64,000 nt of DNA from Natranaerobius trueperi (GCF_002216005.1 NZ_NIQC01000001.1:124001-188000), one strand, 5' to 3'; counted from the first letter of the stretch, positions 35,024 to 45,076 are shown. Made by a program: numbers and translations. Notes: generated by a model not told the origin, from the sequence alone.

Positions 35024-35956
35024 TTAGTAAAATCCATTTCGCGCAAATAGTACTGCTCCGATCCCAAAGCCTGCACTTAATAAGTAAATAAACAGAACTG
35101 TTTGTTTATGACTTAAACCTAGCCCTAATAATTTATGATGAAGATGTTCTTTATCTGCTTGAAAAATCGGTTTTTTAAACTTATACCTTCTAACAATAGC
35201 AAAAAAAGTATCTAAAATAGGAACACCTAATACTAGCATAGGAATAATAAATGTCACCATGGTAACACCTTTTAAAAGTCCCATAACAGATAAACCCGAT
35301 ATCATGTATCCTAAAAATAATGATCCTGAATCACCTAAAAATATTTTAGCAGGATAAAAATTATATTTAAGAAAACCTATCACACTACCTAATAAGGCTA
35401 ATGCAGCTATAGCCACTACTACTTGTTGGTTGATTAAAGCAATAATAAAGAAAGTAAACAGTGCAATTCCAGAAACACCTGAAGCTAAACCATCTAACCC
35501 ATCTATTAGGTTTAAAGCATTAGTGGCTCCAACCATCCAAAAAATAGTAACTGGAATACTTAATGCACCTAAATAAAATAAACCATCAAATGGATTAGTT
35601 AGGAACTCTACCTGATTACCAAAAGAAATAAACGATAAAACAGCTATAATTTGACCAATAAGTTTATTTATGGGAGATAGCCCACGAATATCATCTATAA
35701 TCCCTACTAATAATATAATCAAAGCACCTAGTAATAAACCTTGAAAATTCCTTTCTAAAGGAACATATAATATTACAGTTGTTAGAAAACTTAAAAAAAC
35801 GGCCGGACCGCCTAGTCTAGGCATAACACGACTATGTACCTTTCTAGTATCAGGATGATCAACAGCCCCAACCCAATATGAAAGTTTTCTTAAAAGTGGT
35901 GTTAAAACCAAACTTAATAATATAGCTGTTAAAATCACTTTTACGTAGAGCTCCAA
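35024..35956 (-). CDS. tagO: Undecaprenyl-phosphate N-acetylglucosaminyl-1-phosphate transferase (TagO/WecA/MraY-type)
   Basis: 310 residues, about ten membrane helices; attaches GlcNAc-1-phosphate to undecaprenyl phosphate to start a wall polymer. Signature segments are HSRVMPRLGGPAVF, the catalytic DDIRGLSP, NALNLIDGLDGLASG, LGDSGSLFLGY and the basic DKEHLHHKLL loop. The cytoplasmic His-rich loop and absent MurNAc-pentapeptide features favour TagO/WecA over MraY. GGAGG lies inside the longer ATG ORF (35974) and is spaced 8 bases from TTG 35956, which I take as the start. Confidence 0.9.
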   Translation of the reverse strand: MELYVKVILTAILLSLVLTPLLRKLSYWVGAVDHPDTRKVHSRVMPRLGGPAVFLSFLTTVILYVPLERNFQGLLLGALIILLVGIIDDIRGLSPINKLIGQIIAVLSFISFGNQVEFLTNPFDGLFYLGALSIPVTIFWMVGATNALNLIDGLDGLASGVSGIALFTFFIIALINQQVVVAIAALALLGSVIGFLKYNFYPAKIFLGDSGSLFLGYMISGLSVMGLLKGVTMVTFIIPMLVLGVPILDTFFAIVRRYKFKKPIFQADKEHLHHKLLGLGLSHKQTVLFIYLLSAGFGIGAVLFARNGFY

Positions 35957-35993
35957 TTCAATAACCTCCAACATATATTTTTACATATTTTTT

Positions 35994-36019
35994 CCTGCCA
36001 GAGATTAAACTCTGACAGG
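35994..36019. other. Imperfect inverted repeat between the LCP and tagO genes
   Basis: CCTGCCAGAG and CTCTGACAGG form a 10-bp stem with one mismatch and a 6-base loop. There is no T-tract on either side, so it is more likely an mRNA-processing or attenuating hairpin than a terminator. Confidence 0.4.
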
Positions 36020-36025
36020 ATCTTA

Positions 36026-36934
36026 TTAATCTTCAATTAATTGATTAATTGCTTCTTCTAACTCATCCTCATCCGCTAAATAATACCAAATACCACCGAT
36101 TTGTTCACTTTCACCTGGAAGTATCTTTGGATCCATATTATCCCAATCTATCTGATAAAAGTTTCGACCGTAGTTCATCAGTTCAGTAAGTTCAAAATCA
36201 GTTGAAACATTTTCAGAAACCTCATTCATAAGATCGTTAATTTTAGTTACAGAGCTAAATTGTAACAGCTCATCAATAGTCGCTTGAAGTAGTTTTTGTT
36301 GTCTTCTTGCTCTTCCAATGTCCCCTTCTGGGCCACCTCTGTAACGTACATATTGTAATGCTTCTTTTCCATTTAAAACTTGTTCACCTGCTTTTATATT
36401 TATAACATCCTCCCCACCATAACTTGACCAGTACATATCTCGTTCTACATTTAATTTAATACCACCTAGAATATCGATACTATTTTTAAAACCTATCATA
36501 TTCACACGTACATAATTATGAATTGGAATATCTAAAAAATCCTCAACTGTCTCAATAAGATAAGACGTTCCCCCATATGCATGGGCATGATTAATCTTTT
36601 CTTCACCTCTACTAGGAAGTTTTACTTTTGTATCTCTTGGGATAGAGATTAATCCAACATCTTTTGTATCTTTATTATAGCGTGCTAACATTATTGTGTC
36701 AGTTCTTCCAGAACTATCTTTAGTATCTACTCCTACTAATAGGACATTTAAAATATCTTCTTCACCTTCTTTAGGATCAGGTTGGGGTTGCTCTCTATCT
36801 CCAGCGGGATTCGAGTTTTCTAAACTAGTATTAACACTAAAGTATAGGTCTGCTACACGATATCCTAAATATCCAGTAAACAAAAGCAAACAAATTAAAA
36901 CGACAATTCCAGAACGTTTTATTTTTGTTGACAT
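36026..36934 (-). CDS. LytR-CpsA-Psr (LCP) family wall-polymer ligase
   Basis: 302 residues. A single N-terminal membrane helix (about 10-30) precedes an extracellular LCP domain with NVLLVGVDTKDSSGRTDTIMLARY (in part), SIPRDTKVKLP, HAHAYGG, and the Arg-rich RYRGGPEGDIGRARRQQKLL block (pieces) that binds the polyprenyl pyrophosphate. LCP proteins transfer teichoic acids or capsule from the lipid carrier to peptidoglycan. Its place next to tagO and wecG fits ligation of the polymer made by this cluster. ATG 36934 is chosen from the GGAG spacing. Confidence 0.92.
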   Translation of the reverse strand: MSTKIKRSGIVVLICLLLFTGYLGYRVADLYFSVNTSLENSNPAGDREQPQPDPKEGEEDILNVLLVGVDTKDSSGRTDTIMLARYNKDTKDVGLISIPRDTKVKLPSRGEEKINHAHAYGGTSYLIETVEDFLDIPIHNYVRVNMIGFKNSIDILGGIKLNVERDMYWSSYGGEDVINIKAGEQVLNGKEALQYVRYRGGPEGDIGRARRQQKLLQATIDELLQFSSVTKINDLMNEVSENVSTDFELTELMNYGRNFYQIDWDNMDPKILPGESEQIGGIWYYLADEDELEEAINQLIED

Positions 36935-37020
36935 ATGATTCACTCCTCATCCCACACAAATAAATTTTTCTTCAATATGAATATGCAATATCCTTTAGAT
37001 AATATCTACCAACTTTTATA

Positions 37021-38379
37021 CTACATCAATACGTAAGACATTCCATTTTCGGTAATACCTTTTCGTGATAAAGCACCTTTTGTATCTAAAATAAAAGGTG
37101 GGTGAGGATTTGCTACCATCTGATCTCTGATATTACCATAATCAAGATTATCAAACTCATCTTGTCTAGTCAAAAATACTAGGGCATGTGCATCTTTAAC
37201 ACAGTCATGTAAGCTGTTAACTTGTCCAGGTATGACATCAGACTTAACTTCTGGATCATAACAACTCACTTGTTTTGTTCTTTTCTGAAGTGACCGTACT
37301 ACCTCTAAGGCAGGACTTAATCTATGGTCACTTGAATAGTCTTTCATAGCCAAACCAAGTACTGCTATTTTACAGTTTTCGATATCCTTACCTGCTTCTA
37401 AAAGCTTTTCTTCAATACGGTTAACTACTTGTAATGGTCGGTTATCATTTATTTTTCTAGCTGTAGCACTCATCTCTATAGATGCACCTACTTCCTTCGC
37501 TTTTGGAAGTAAATAGTAATAAGCGTTGGGTATACAAAAACCGCCTACCCCTGGTCCTGGTCTCAATAAATTAACCCTATGATGAGTATTAGCAAGATCA
37601 ATAACATGATGGATATCTAATCCAAGTTGTTCACATATACTTGAAAATTCATTTACCATAGCTATATTAACATCTCTAGAGAGATTTTCAAATACTTTAG
37701 AAAGTTCAACAGCCTCTATAGATGGTGATGAAACAATCTTACCACCATCGTTAAATAACGTCTTTAATAGCTCTTCAGATCTAATACGACTTTTATCAGT
37801 TACCCCAGCTACTAATGTTGGCATATCACTAAATTCATGGAAAGCCTTACCTTCAGCAATTCGTTCAGATGAATAAGCCAAATCAAAATCTACACCGGCA
37901 GTAAACCCACTTTCCCTTTCTAGTATTTCACGAACAATTCCTTCTGTAGTGCCTGGAACCACAGTACTTCTAAATAACACTAAATCGTCTTTTTTAAGGT
38001 TTTTTCCTATCTCTTTTGAAACCTTTTTTATTGGTTCATAATCTACCTGGCCGTTGTATACAGGGGCTCCTACAGTAACTACTATATTATTAACATCACT
38101 TAGTGAACTTTCACAATCAAGTGTTGGTTGATACCTTGTAGAATCTAATTCTTCTTGTAGAATTGTTTGAATACTCTTACCTTGATAACTTTCTAAGTGA
38201 TTTGTATAACCATTCTTAAGTTCTTGTACTAAAGATTTATCTATATCTACACCGTATACAAAAAAACCTCTCATAGCAAAGCTTAAAGCTAATGGAAGAC
38301 CTACATATCCTTGTCCGAATACGGCAATTTTATCTTTAGTCATTATTGGTTTTAGTTCATTTCTATCTAGTTCTGTCAT
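37021..38379 (-). CDS. UDP-N-acetylmannosamine/UDP-glucose 6-dehydrogenase family
   Basis: 452 residues; oxidises a UDP-sugar C6 alcohol to a uronic acid with two NAD+. The Rossmann motif VFGQGYVGLPLALSFA is near residue 20, the catalytic cysteine is in GPGVGGFCIP (about 275), and a C-terminal UDP-binding domain follows with SPALEVVRSL. The PNAYYYL context after the cysteine departs from typical sequences (PKD), hinting at a divergent substrate; WecC-like ManNAc oxidation would fit the TagA neighbour. AGGAGAGA precedes ATG 38379. Confidence 0.9.
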   Translation of the reverse strand: MTELDRNELKPIMTKDKIAVFGQGYVGLPLALSFAMRGFFVYGVDIDKSLVQELKNGYTNHLESYQGKSIQTILQEELDSTRYQPTLDCESSLSDVNNIVVTVGAPVYNGQVDYEPIKKVSKEIGKNLKKDDLVLFRSTVVPGTTEGIVREILERESGFTAGVDFDLAYSSERIAEGKAFHEFSDMPTLVAGVTDKSRIRSEELLKTLFNDGGKIVSSPSIEAVELSKVFENLSRDVNIAMVNEFSSICEQLGLDIHHVIDLANTHHRVNLLRPGPGVGGFCIPNAYYYLLPKAKEVGASIEMSATARKINDNRPLQVVNRIEEKLLEAGKDIENCKIAVLGLAMKDYSSDHRLSPALEVVRSLQKRTKQVSCYDPEVKSDVIPGQVNSLHDCVKDAHALVFLTRQDEFDNLDYGNIRDQMVANPHPPFILDTKGALSRKGITENGMSYVLM

Positions 38380-38446
38380 TTACAAGTCTCTCCTTTATCA
38401 ACAAACATAGTTAAATAACTAATCTCTAACCTCATTTATATAATAA

Positions 38447-39568
38447 TCAATACAAACAATCAAGAGTTAATTGCACGGTAAACTTAGTTTGATCTGCAAG
38501 ATGTTTACTATTTGCAAGTAACTTACCTACTATATCGTCATACTCTTCATTGATTTTATCACTCAAATCAATTAACTTTTCACTTGTAATTTCATCGAAA
38601 TCAACTAGCTTGTTTTCTTGTTGCATTCTTTTAAAAGTACTCGCTACCTTAGGCTGATAAGAAAGACCAATAGTAGGAACACCGCTTTTCATTGAAAAAA
38701 TTGCACCATGTAACCTCATACATAAATTGATATCCATTTCACTAAAGATACCTAATAACTCTTTAGGAGTACCTTTATGAGTAAAAATATCTGTGTTTTC
38801 ACTATATTTCATGTTATATCGAACCAGTTCACTTACTTCAATATCAGGCTTATATTGCATTGGTATGAATAATATCTTATACCCTTTTTTTGTCATTTCA
38901 TCTAAGTATACTGCTATTTCATTAATAAAGTGATTATCATTCCAAGGTCGTAAACTAACACCTAACCATTTCTGATCTTTATTAAATTCTTTATTCAATA
39001 CATTTGTTAATAATTTTTTTGAATCTTCCTTGTTATTTTCTAATGCAAAAGCTGGATCTGCTGTTACTCTTATTTGTTCTTCAGTTATACCTAAATCTAT
39101 TAAAACTTGTTGTGATTCTTCATCTCGTACTGTTAAGACGTCTACCCTACGTACAATGTTACGAATTAATATTTTACTTAATGGGCGATATATCGGACCG
39201 ACCCCTTGTGCATAAAAAACTACTGGTTTTTTAAATAATTTTGCTAATAAAACTCGTGATAACCAATAAGGTACAACTCGTGGGTGATTATCTTGTAATA
39301 ATCCTCCACCACCACTTATAAATAGTTCACCATTTTTTATTGTTTGAATAACTCTATCCATACCAGAAAACATCCGACCAGTAAACTCTGAAACTACGCT
39401 ATGTTGTTTTTCTGTTTTTTTCGGATCTTTTGATAAAACTGTGATATCAATATCCATTTTTCTTTTTTGGGCTTCAGCATGTAGACTATCAACTATTGCA
39501 GATAGAATAGCTTCATCACCAGTATTATCAGCTCCGTAATATCCGTGAATTACAATACTTTTTCCCAT
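38447..39568 (-). CDS. csaB: CsaB-type polysaccharide pyruvyl transferase
   Basis: 373 residues. Adds ketal-pyruvate to a secondary cell-wall polymer, the modification recognised by SLH domains of S-layer proteins. Family segments are IHGYYGADNTGDEAILSAI, SGGGLLQDNHPRVVPYWL (pieces), FYAQGVGPIYRP, and the C-terminal CMRLHGAIFSMKSGVPTIGL with Arg and His. The longer ORF to 39601 overlaps the upstream glycosyltransferase; ATG 39568 has a GGATGGAG site. No SLH-domain protein gene is visible in the window. Confidence 0.92.
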   Translation of the reverse strand: MGKSIVIHGYYGADNTGDEAILSAIVDSLHAEAQKRKMDIDITVLSKDPKKTEKQHSVVSEFTGRMFSGMDRVIQTIKNGELFISGGGGLLQDNHPRVVPYWLSRVLLAKLFKKPVVFYAQGVGPIYRPLSKILIRNIVRRVDVLTVRDEESQQVLIDLGITEEQIRVTADPAFALENNKEDSKKLLTNVLNKEFNKDQKWLGVSLRPWNDNHFINEIAVYLDEMTKKGYKILFIPMQYKPDIEVSELVRYNMKYSENTDIFTHKGTPKELLGIFSEMDINLCMRLHGAIFSMKSGVPTIGLSYQPKVASTFKRMQQENKLVDFDEITSEKLIDLSDKINEEYDDIVGKLLANSKHLADQTKFTVQLTLDCLY

Positions 39569-40758
39569 AATTTCTCCATCCTTTTTACTCGCTCGTCCCA
39601 AGAGTGTTGTTCGGAAAACTCCCGTCTCATCCGCTTTATTCCTGGTAGCATACCTTCTTTATGATAATTTTCTTCTCTTTTTATAGCAGCATCTATTTTA
39701 GCTAAAAACTCCTCTTTAGAATCAGCTAAGTATAAATAGTCAGTAAAACTTTCAAGCTCACGTAAGTTAGTAGCTACAACTGCCTTTCCACCAGCCAAAT
39801 ATTCATAGACTTTAACTGGGTTTACCCGTTCTGTTAATTTATTTTTTTTGAATGGACAAATAGCTACATCAAAGGTTTCAAGGATCTTAGGTAAGTTTTT
39901 ATAGTTAATAAACCCAGGAAAATAAACATTATCTTTTTCTTTCAACCTACCTATATCAACACCTAAAGGTCCGATCATAAAAATCTTAAAATCTGGTCTT
40001 TTATCTGCTATATATTCTATTAAAGAAAGATCTACCCAGTCACCTATACCACCCACAAACCCAATTTTTGTATCATTTGTAGTTAACTGTGCTGCTAGCT
40101 CTTTATTAACCCCTGATTGTTCTAGACTCTCCTTATCTGGACCATGAACTTTTTTTTCATCAACAGCAAAATGATCCACTTGTGCTCCATTTGGTACTAA
40201 ATAACAATTAGAGTTAAATTCTTTTTTCTCTTCATATAGTGCATGTGCAGTTGTAAAAACTAGATCAGCTTGACGCAAAAGTCGAACTTCTAATTCTCGT
40301 ACAATTTTTTCATTATGTCCTGTAAAAGATGCATGACAATCTACACAGTCATAAATCACCTGACTTGTTGGAAAAAATTTTATTAAGTCTACTGTGTTAG
40401 GTAATGTAGTTAAAATAATTGGATCTTTAAATCCTAGCTTTTTAGTTGCTATTTTCCGTAATTTTTTACCTAAAGAGCGCTGATTTATAGGATTAATCCC
40501 TTTAACTTTACTTTGAAAAGGAAGTGTTGGTTTAGGTGAATATAAACTAAGATTTTCTAATTCTTGATGTTTTCTTAAACCAGAAAACCACTTTTTAATA
40601 GCTTTTGGTTTTTTTAAAGGAGCAAGAATAGAGTACGGTGGTTCAACATATAAAACTCTATTATTTTTACTAAGTCTACTTACAGTTTGTTGCGGGCGAG
40701 CAAATACATAATCCCAATCAACTGCACTAAAGTATATAATATCTTTATTTTTAATCAT
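39550..40758 (-). CDS. Glycosyltransferase, TuaH-like
   Basis: 402 residues, GT-B-type. The N-terminal IYFSAVDWDYVFARPQQ segment, the YDCVDCHASF region and the C-terminal donor-binding KVYEYLAGGKAVVATN motif match teichuronic-acid-type glycosyltransferases (TuaH-like). It overlaps csaB downstream by 19 bases and shares a base with the upstream polysaccharide deacetylase, so these are tightly coupled. Which sugar it adds is unknown. Confidence 0.85.
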   Translation of the reverse strand: MIKNKDIIYFSAVDWDYVFARPQQTVSRLSKNNRVLYVEPPYSILAPLKKPKAIKKWFSGLRKHQELENLSLYSPKPTLPFQSKVKGINPINQRSLGKKLRKIATKKLGFKDPIILTTLPNTVDLIKFFPTSQVIYDCVDCHASFTGHNEKIVRELEVRLLRQADLVFTTAHALYEEKKEFNSNCYLVPNGAQVDHFAVDEKKVHGPDKESLEQSGVNKELAAQLTTNDTKIGFVGGIGDWVDLSLIEYIADKRPDFKIFMIGPLGVDIGRLKEKDNVYFPGFINYKNLPKILETFDVAICPFKKNKLTERVNPVKVYEYLAGGKAVVATNLRELESFTDYLYLADSKEEFLAKIDAAIKREENYHKEGMLPGIKRMRREFSEQHSWDERVKRMEKLWEKVL

Positions 40759-41591
40759 TAATTCATTTCCTCCTCATCAAGCAAAGGCTCGAAAATACTT
40801 TTAAATTCATCTAATGTCATATCTTTAGTTACCCCAAACCTAAATAGTCGTTGAGGATGGGATTCTTCTGTAACATAACCTTCTCTTACTAAAAAAGTTC
40901 CTTCATATTCAGCATCTACAACCCAATTCTCTATTTGTGTATCCCATGCCCCAAAAGGATAGGCAAAATAGTTCACTTTTCTTTCTAACAATTGTTCTAA
41001 AACTTCCTTTGACTCTTCTAATTCATTTTGTATTCTATTTCTCCATTCATGATCTTGTTCATCTTCTTTTCTTTCAGTAAAAGGTACATGAGATACAGAA
41101 TGGCTTTCAACTTTTATACCCGCTTCTTCTAATTCTAAAAGCTCATCATCAGTTAAAAAGTCATATCCCTCATCTGATAATTGATTAATTCTTTCAGTTA
41201 TCATAAATAATGTAGCATCAAAATTATATTCTTCTAATAAGGGAAAAGCCTTCGTATAGGTACTTCTATAACCATCATCAATTGTAATTAGTACCGGACG
41301 TTTAGGTAGATGATCATCATCTCCGGTTTCTACAAAAGTTATTACATCATCAACATCTATAGATTCAAAATTATGCTCTTTCAGAAATTTTAACTGTTCT
41401 TCAAAGTCATCTGGTGTAATAGTTGCGCTTGTCTGTGGATCATCAGAAAAATGATGATACATAAGTACTGGTATTTTAATATCATGATTTTTATCTTCAA
41501 CTTGTTCAGTTGAATTATCATCAGTTAAGATTAGTCCACTACCTATTACTAACAAAGCGATTAATAAACCGCTTAAAAGCCACCATCTCAT
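40758..41591 (-). CDS. Membrane-anchored polysaccharide deacetylase (NodB domain)
   Basis: 277 residues. An N-terminal membrane anchor (about 3-22) is followed by a NodB-type deacetylase: VLMYHHFSDD, the catalytic LITIDDGYRS motif with metal-binding Asp, the HSVSHVPF zinc-histidine motif and FAYPFGAWDT. The YHHFSDDP start is typical of PgaB/IcaB-like polymer deacetylases. It would de-N-acetylate a wall or capsular polysaccharide outside the membrane. It is coupled to the downstream glycosyltransferase. Confidence 0.9.
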   Translation of the reverse strand: MRWWLLSGLLIALLVIGSGLILTDDNSTEQVEDKNHDIKIPVLMYHHFSDDPQTSATITPDDFEEQLKFLKEHNFESIDVDDVITFVETGDDDHLPKRPVLITIDDGYRSTYTKAFPLLEEYNFDATLFMITERINQLSDEGYDFLTDDELLELEEAGIKVESHSVSHVPFTERKEDEQDHEWRNRIQNELEESKEVLEQLLERKVNYFAYPFGAWDTQIENWVVDAEYEGTFLVREGYVTEESHPQRLFRFGVTKDMTLDEFKSIFEPLLDEEEMN

Positions 41592-41602
41592 ATTATTCCT
41601 CC

Positions 41603-42514
41603 TTACAACAACCCTTCTTGTTTTAGAGTTCTAGTTAGTCCATCAGTGAGAGAATATCTAGCTGTAAACCCTAATACTTCGTTTGCTTTATGAGAACTAA
41701 AAAGGCTACGCTTGATATCTCCAGGCCTTTCATCTTGATAGCTATACTTAAGGTTCATTTTAGTAAGTCTACCTATGGTTTGAAACAGTTCATTAATAGA
41801 AATTTCACTACCATAACCAATATTAAATACTTCACCACTACCATGATTTAGGGCAAGTAAATTAGCCATAGCAGCATCTTCAACATATACAAAATCTCTA
41901 GTTTGGTTCCCATCACCATGTATCTGTAAAGTTTCATCTCTTTTTATTGCATCTAAAAATACTGCTACTACACCACCATCTGCTCCTGGCAGTTGCCCTG
42001 GTCCATAAACATTAGCATAACGTAGGACTGTATAATCTAACCCAAAGTTTTCATAATAACTTCTTAAATAACTTTCAAAGGTATATTTACTAATTCCATA
42101 AGGTGATAATGGATTTTTAACATGCTCTTCTTTTAATGGTAACTCAACTGGGTTACCATAAACTGCAGCGCTAGAAGCATACACTACTTTTTTAGTACCA
42201 CACCGTACTGCTTCTTGTAAGACACGTAAACCACCAAGTAAGTTAATCTTCGCATCTTTATCTGGTGCTTCTAAAGATTTACTTACACTTACCTGAGCTG
42301 CCATATGAATTACCCATTTAGGTGATTCATCAAAAAATATATCAGATAAGTCTTCTGTAACAGATCTTTTATAGAAAATTGCTTCTGTTGGAATATTATC
42401 AATTAACCCAGTAGAAAGATCATCTAATATCACAACCCGGTAACCTTCTTTTAATAATAATCGTGAAACATTTGAACCGATAAAGCCGGCTCCCCCTGTA
42501 ATCAGTACAGTCAT
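41603..42514 (-). CDS. NAD-dependent nucleotide-sugar epimerase (GalE-like)
   Basis: 303 residues, extended short-chain dehydrogenase fold. The NAD motif is GGAGFIGSNV near residue 7, the catalytic pair is in YGISKYTFE, and the catalytic Ser/Thr region is KVVYASSAAVYG. Substrate segments such as RYANVYGPGQ and NGNQTRDFVYVEDAA-type (HGDGNQTRDFVYVED) match UDP-glucose/UDP-GlcNAc 4-epimerases. It probably supplies UDP-galactose or UDP-GalNAc for the polymer. It starts 20 bases after the glycosyltransferase upstream. Confidence 0.9.
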   Translation of the reverse strand: MTVLITGGAGFIGSNVSRLLLKEGYRVVILDDLSTGLIDNIPTEAIFYKRSVTEDLSDIFFDESPKWVIHMAAQVSVSKSLEAPDKDAKINLLGGLRVLQEAVRCGTKKVVYASSAAVYGNPVELPLKEEHVKNPLSPYGISKYTFESYLRSYYENFGLDYTVLRYANVYGPGQLPGADGGVVAVFLDAIKRDETLQIHGDGNQTRDFVYVEDAAMANLLALNHGSGEVFNIGYGSEISINELFQTIGRLTKMNLKYSYQDERPGDIKRSLFSSHKANEVLGFTARYSLTDGLTRTLKQEGLL

Positions 42515-42534
42515 AAATATCCTCCCGTTCTTAA

Positions 42535-43668
42535 TTACACATATTCTTGATATAGTTCTAAAGTTTTAGATACCACTTTTGAAAAATGGTAAGATTCATT
42601 TACTTTTATTTTCGCATTCTTTGAGATATATTCACTCAAATCTTTTGATTCAAAGATTCTAGTTAATGAATCAGTTATTTTCTCTGAATCTTCTTTAGGT
42701 ATTAATAACCCATTTTCGTTATCATCTATTAATTCAAATACTCCACCTACTTCAGTTGCAATGATTGGGACACCAGCTGACATAACTTCGAGTAGTATTA
42801 TTGGAAGCCCTTCCATAAGTGAAGATAAAACAAATACATCTGCTAATTTTAATAATTTAGCTACATCTGTACGATAACCCGTAAATATAACTTGATCTCT
42901 AATTGATAAATCACTTGCTAATTGTTGTAGATTCTTTAGTTCAGGTCCATCCCCTACTAATATTAGATAATACGGCTCATTAGTTTTTTTAGATTCTAAA
43001 AACTGTTTAAATCCTTTTAGTAGATTAGCTTGTCCCTTTACAGGAACTAACCTTCCAACTGACATAACTATTTTTGCATCATTAGATATATTAAACTCTT
43101 CATATAAATTGTCTATTTCTGTATTTACTACATCAAATTTTTCTGGGTAAACACCATTTGGAATGTGAGTAATGGAATTTTCATCAACTCCATCTTGTAA
43201 AAGTTCATTTTGTAAGCTATGTGATACAGTTATAAAATGATCAACTTGCTTTCTAAGAGATTTTTCCATGTACGGATACACATATCTTTTCCAACTATTT
43301 TTGTAGTCATGGTAAATAGATGAATGAACAGTTGTAAATAAAACTGGTTTAACTTCAGATATCATAAATTTATATGCTAGTCTACCAATAAAATTAGCAC
43401 GCACACCATGGGTATGGAAAATATCTGGTTTTTCTTCTGCTATATATTTTATTAATGGTGAAATTATTTTTAAATCAAATATACCATTCATAGAAAAAAC
43501 TCTTAAAGGAAGTCCTTTTTCTCGCGCTTCTTCTGTCAAGGGACCTTCCATTAATGATATTAAGGTAACTTCTACATTGGGGTAATTATTAAGTTCACAA
43601 ATCAGGCTAATAACCTGATCCCGTGAACCACCACCTTCACTTCCACTTATTAAATGAAAGACTTTCAC
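42535..43668 (-). CDS. Family 4-type glycosyltransferase
   Basis: 377 residues with GT-B architecture. The N-lobe starts KVFHLISGSEGGGSRDQV and has DIFHTHGVRANFIGRL; the donor-binding C-lobe has VGRLVPVKGQANLL and the EX7E motif around SSLMEGLPIILLEVMSAGVPIIAT (pieces). It probably builds the repeat unit of the polymer polymerised by the adjacent upstream gene, whose stop it abuts. Sugar and linkage are unknown. Confidence 0.92.
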   Translation of the reverse strand: MKVFHLISGSEGGGSRDQVISLICELNNYPNVEVTLISLMEGPLTEEAREKGLPLRVFSMNGIFDLKIISPLIKYIAEEKPDIFHTHGVRANFIGRLAYKFMISEVKPVLFTTVHSSIYHDYKNSWKRYVYPYMEKSLRKQVDHFITVSHSLQNELLQDGVDENSITHIPNGVYPEKFDVVNTEIDNLYEEFNISNDAKIVMSVGRLVPVKGQANLLKGFKQFLESKKTNEPYYLILVGDGPELKNLQQLASDLSIRDQVIFTGYRTDVAKLLKLADVFVLSSLMEGLPIILLEVMSAGVPIIATEVGGVFELIDDNENGLLIPKEDSEKITDSLTRIFESKDLSEYISKNAKIKVNESYHFSKVVSKTLELYQEYV

Positions 43669-44973
43669 TTACATCTCCTCCCCCTTATCTGAGGCTAGAT
43701 CACCTTGATAGATTAACGGTATAGCATAAAGGACCCCAACTAAAATCCAAAAATAACTACCTACAACTAAAACTTCAAAAATACTTGCAGTTCCATTTTG
43801 AATAATGACAGCAAAAAGACCAGCGATTATACCCTTAGTAAGGTCTATTGCAAAAGGATCTGTTAATCTTTTTAAATTTTTATAGGCTTGTTTAAATATA
43901 CTTATTACCAACCATAAAAAAATACCAAGTCCAGTTATTCCAAGCTCTGCACCTAGTTTCAAGTAGTGATTATCTACCCAAACAGCACCTGGCATATCAT
44001 GGCGAATAGCTACTGTGTCACCAAAAGAACCAATGCCTGTTCCAAAGATTGGGTTGTCTAACATACGTAAAAATGCCTCTTTCCAGTAATATAAGCGTCC
44101 TGCTTCAGCACTTCGTGCTAAATACTCTGGGCTAAACGCATGAAACAATCGTCCTGTTACAGTTTCCGGAAGAATAAAAGGCATAGCTACCAAAGCTACT
44201 ACAAATAAAATGATAAACCGTTTATCTTTAAGTACTAATAATAATCCCAAACCTACTAATAAACCAATCCAAGCCCCTCGTGAAAATGTAAATATAAGTG
44301 TTAGCCCCATAATTATACTAATAATTAAATATAAACTACGATTAAGTAAAGAACCACCCCTACGTAAAAAAAGGCTCATAGCTAACGGAATAAACATAAT
44401 CATGTAACCACCTAATGCATTGGGGTTACCAATTGTAGAAAACACTCTTGTTCTGATATTTTCCATATCTCTATCAATCCAATTAGCAGGTGTTTCAAAG
44501 GCAAAGATATATTGAACTATACCAAATAGCGCTACAAAAGTAGCTGCTATTAACATATATTTTATTAGCTCTTCAAAAAAGTCTTTATCTTTAATACCTT
44601 TTAAAGAATAAAACACTATTAGGTACCATAAAATCATCTGTCCCATGACACGAATTCCATCTATAGCTACAATGGGTGGAATTCCATTTATTATCACAGT
44701 TATAAAAGAAAAAACTAACAAAATAATGTAAGGTAGATCACTTTCAGTCTTTTCATAAAATGATCTTTTCTCATGTTTGTATAAAGCTAGTACAAAGACT
44801 ATACCTGCTAGCATTAAGGCATCATTCCAACCACTTGCTAATAAAGAAGGTAGTCCGAAGTTTCTAAAGAAAAAATCGAATAATGAAAACAATGATAAAA
44901 CTATAAGTATAGTTGAAAGACCTGTAGCTAAAATGTTTAATCTGTTATCAGAAAGTTTATGTGTTATGTTCAT
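43669..44973 (-). CDS. O-antigen ligase/polymerase family (Wzy/WaaL-like) membrane protein
   Basis: 434 residues with 11-12 membrane helices. The large extracytoplasmic loop carries the family pattern RLYYWKEAFLRMLDNPIFGTGIGSF followed by VDNHYLKLGAELGITGLGIF (pieces), with the conserved His and Arg used for polymerisation or ligation. It probably polymerises the wall glycan repeat unit. GAGGTTTGATAAAT precedes ATG 44973. It is the most upstream gene of the polysaccharide run on this strand, with about 100 bases and a terminator before it. Confidence 0.9.
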   Translation of the reverse strand: MNITHKLSDNRLNILATGLSTILIVLSLFSLFDFFFRNFGLPSLLASGWNDALMLAGIVFVLALYKHEKRSFYEKTESDLPYIILLVFSFITVIINGIPPIVAIDGIRVMGQMILWYLIVFYSLKGIKDKDFFEELIKYMLIAATFVALFGIVQYIFAFETPANWIDRDMENIRTRVFSTIGNPNALGGYMIMFIPLAMSLFLRRGGSLLNRSLYLIISIIMGLTLIFTFSRGAWIGLLVGLGLLLVLKDKRFIILFVVALVAMPFILPETVTGRLFHAFSPEYLARSAEAGRLYYWKEAFLRMLDNPIFGTGIGSFGDTVAIRHDMPGAVWVDNHYLKLGAELGITGLGIFLWLVISIFKQAYKNLKRLTDPFAIDLTKGIIAGLFAVIIQNGTASIFEVLVVGSYFWILVGVLYAIPLIYQGDLASDKGEEM

Positions 44974-45076
44974 ATTTATCAAACCTCTTTTCACCTTAGA
45001 TATCCCTTTTTTACTGATTTAATTTTAACTAATGGGTATTTAAAAAGCAAGAATAGCTTACATAAAGTAGGTAAAA

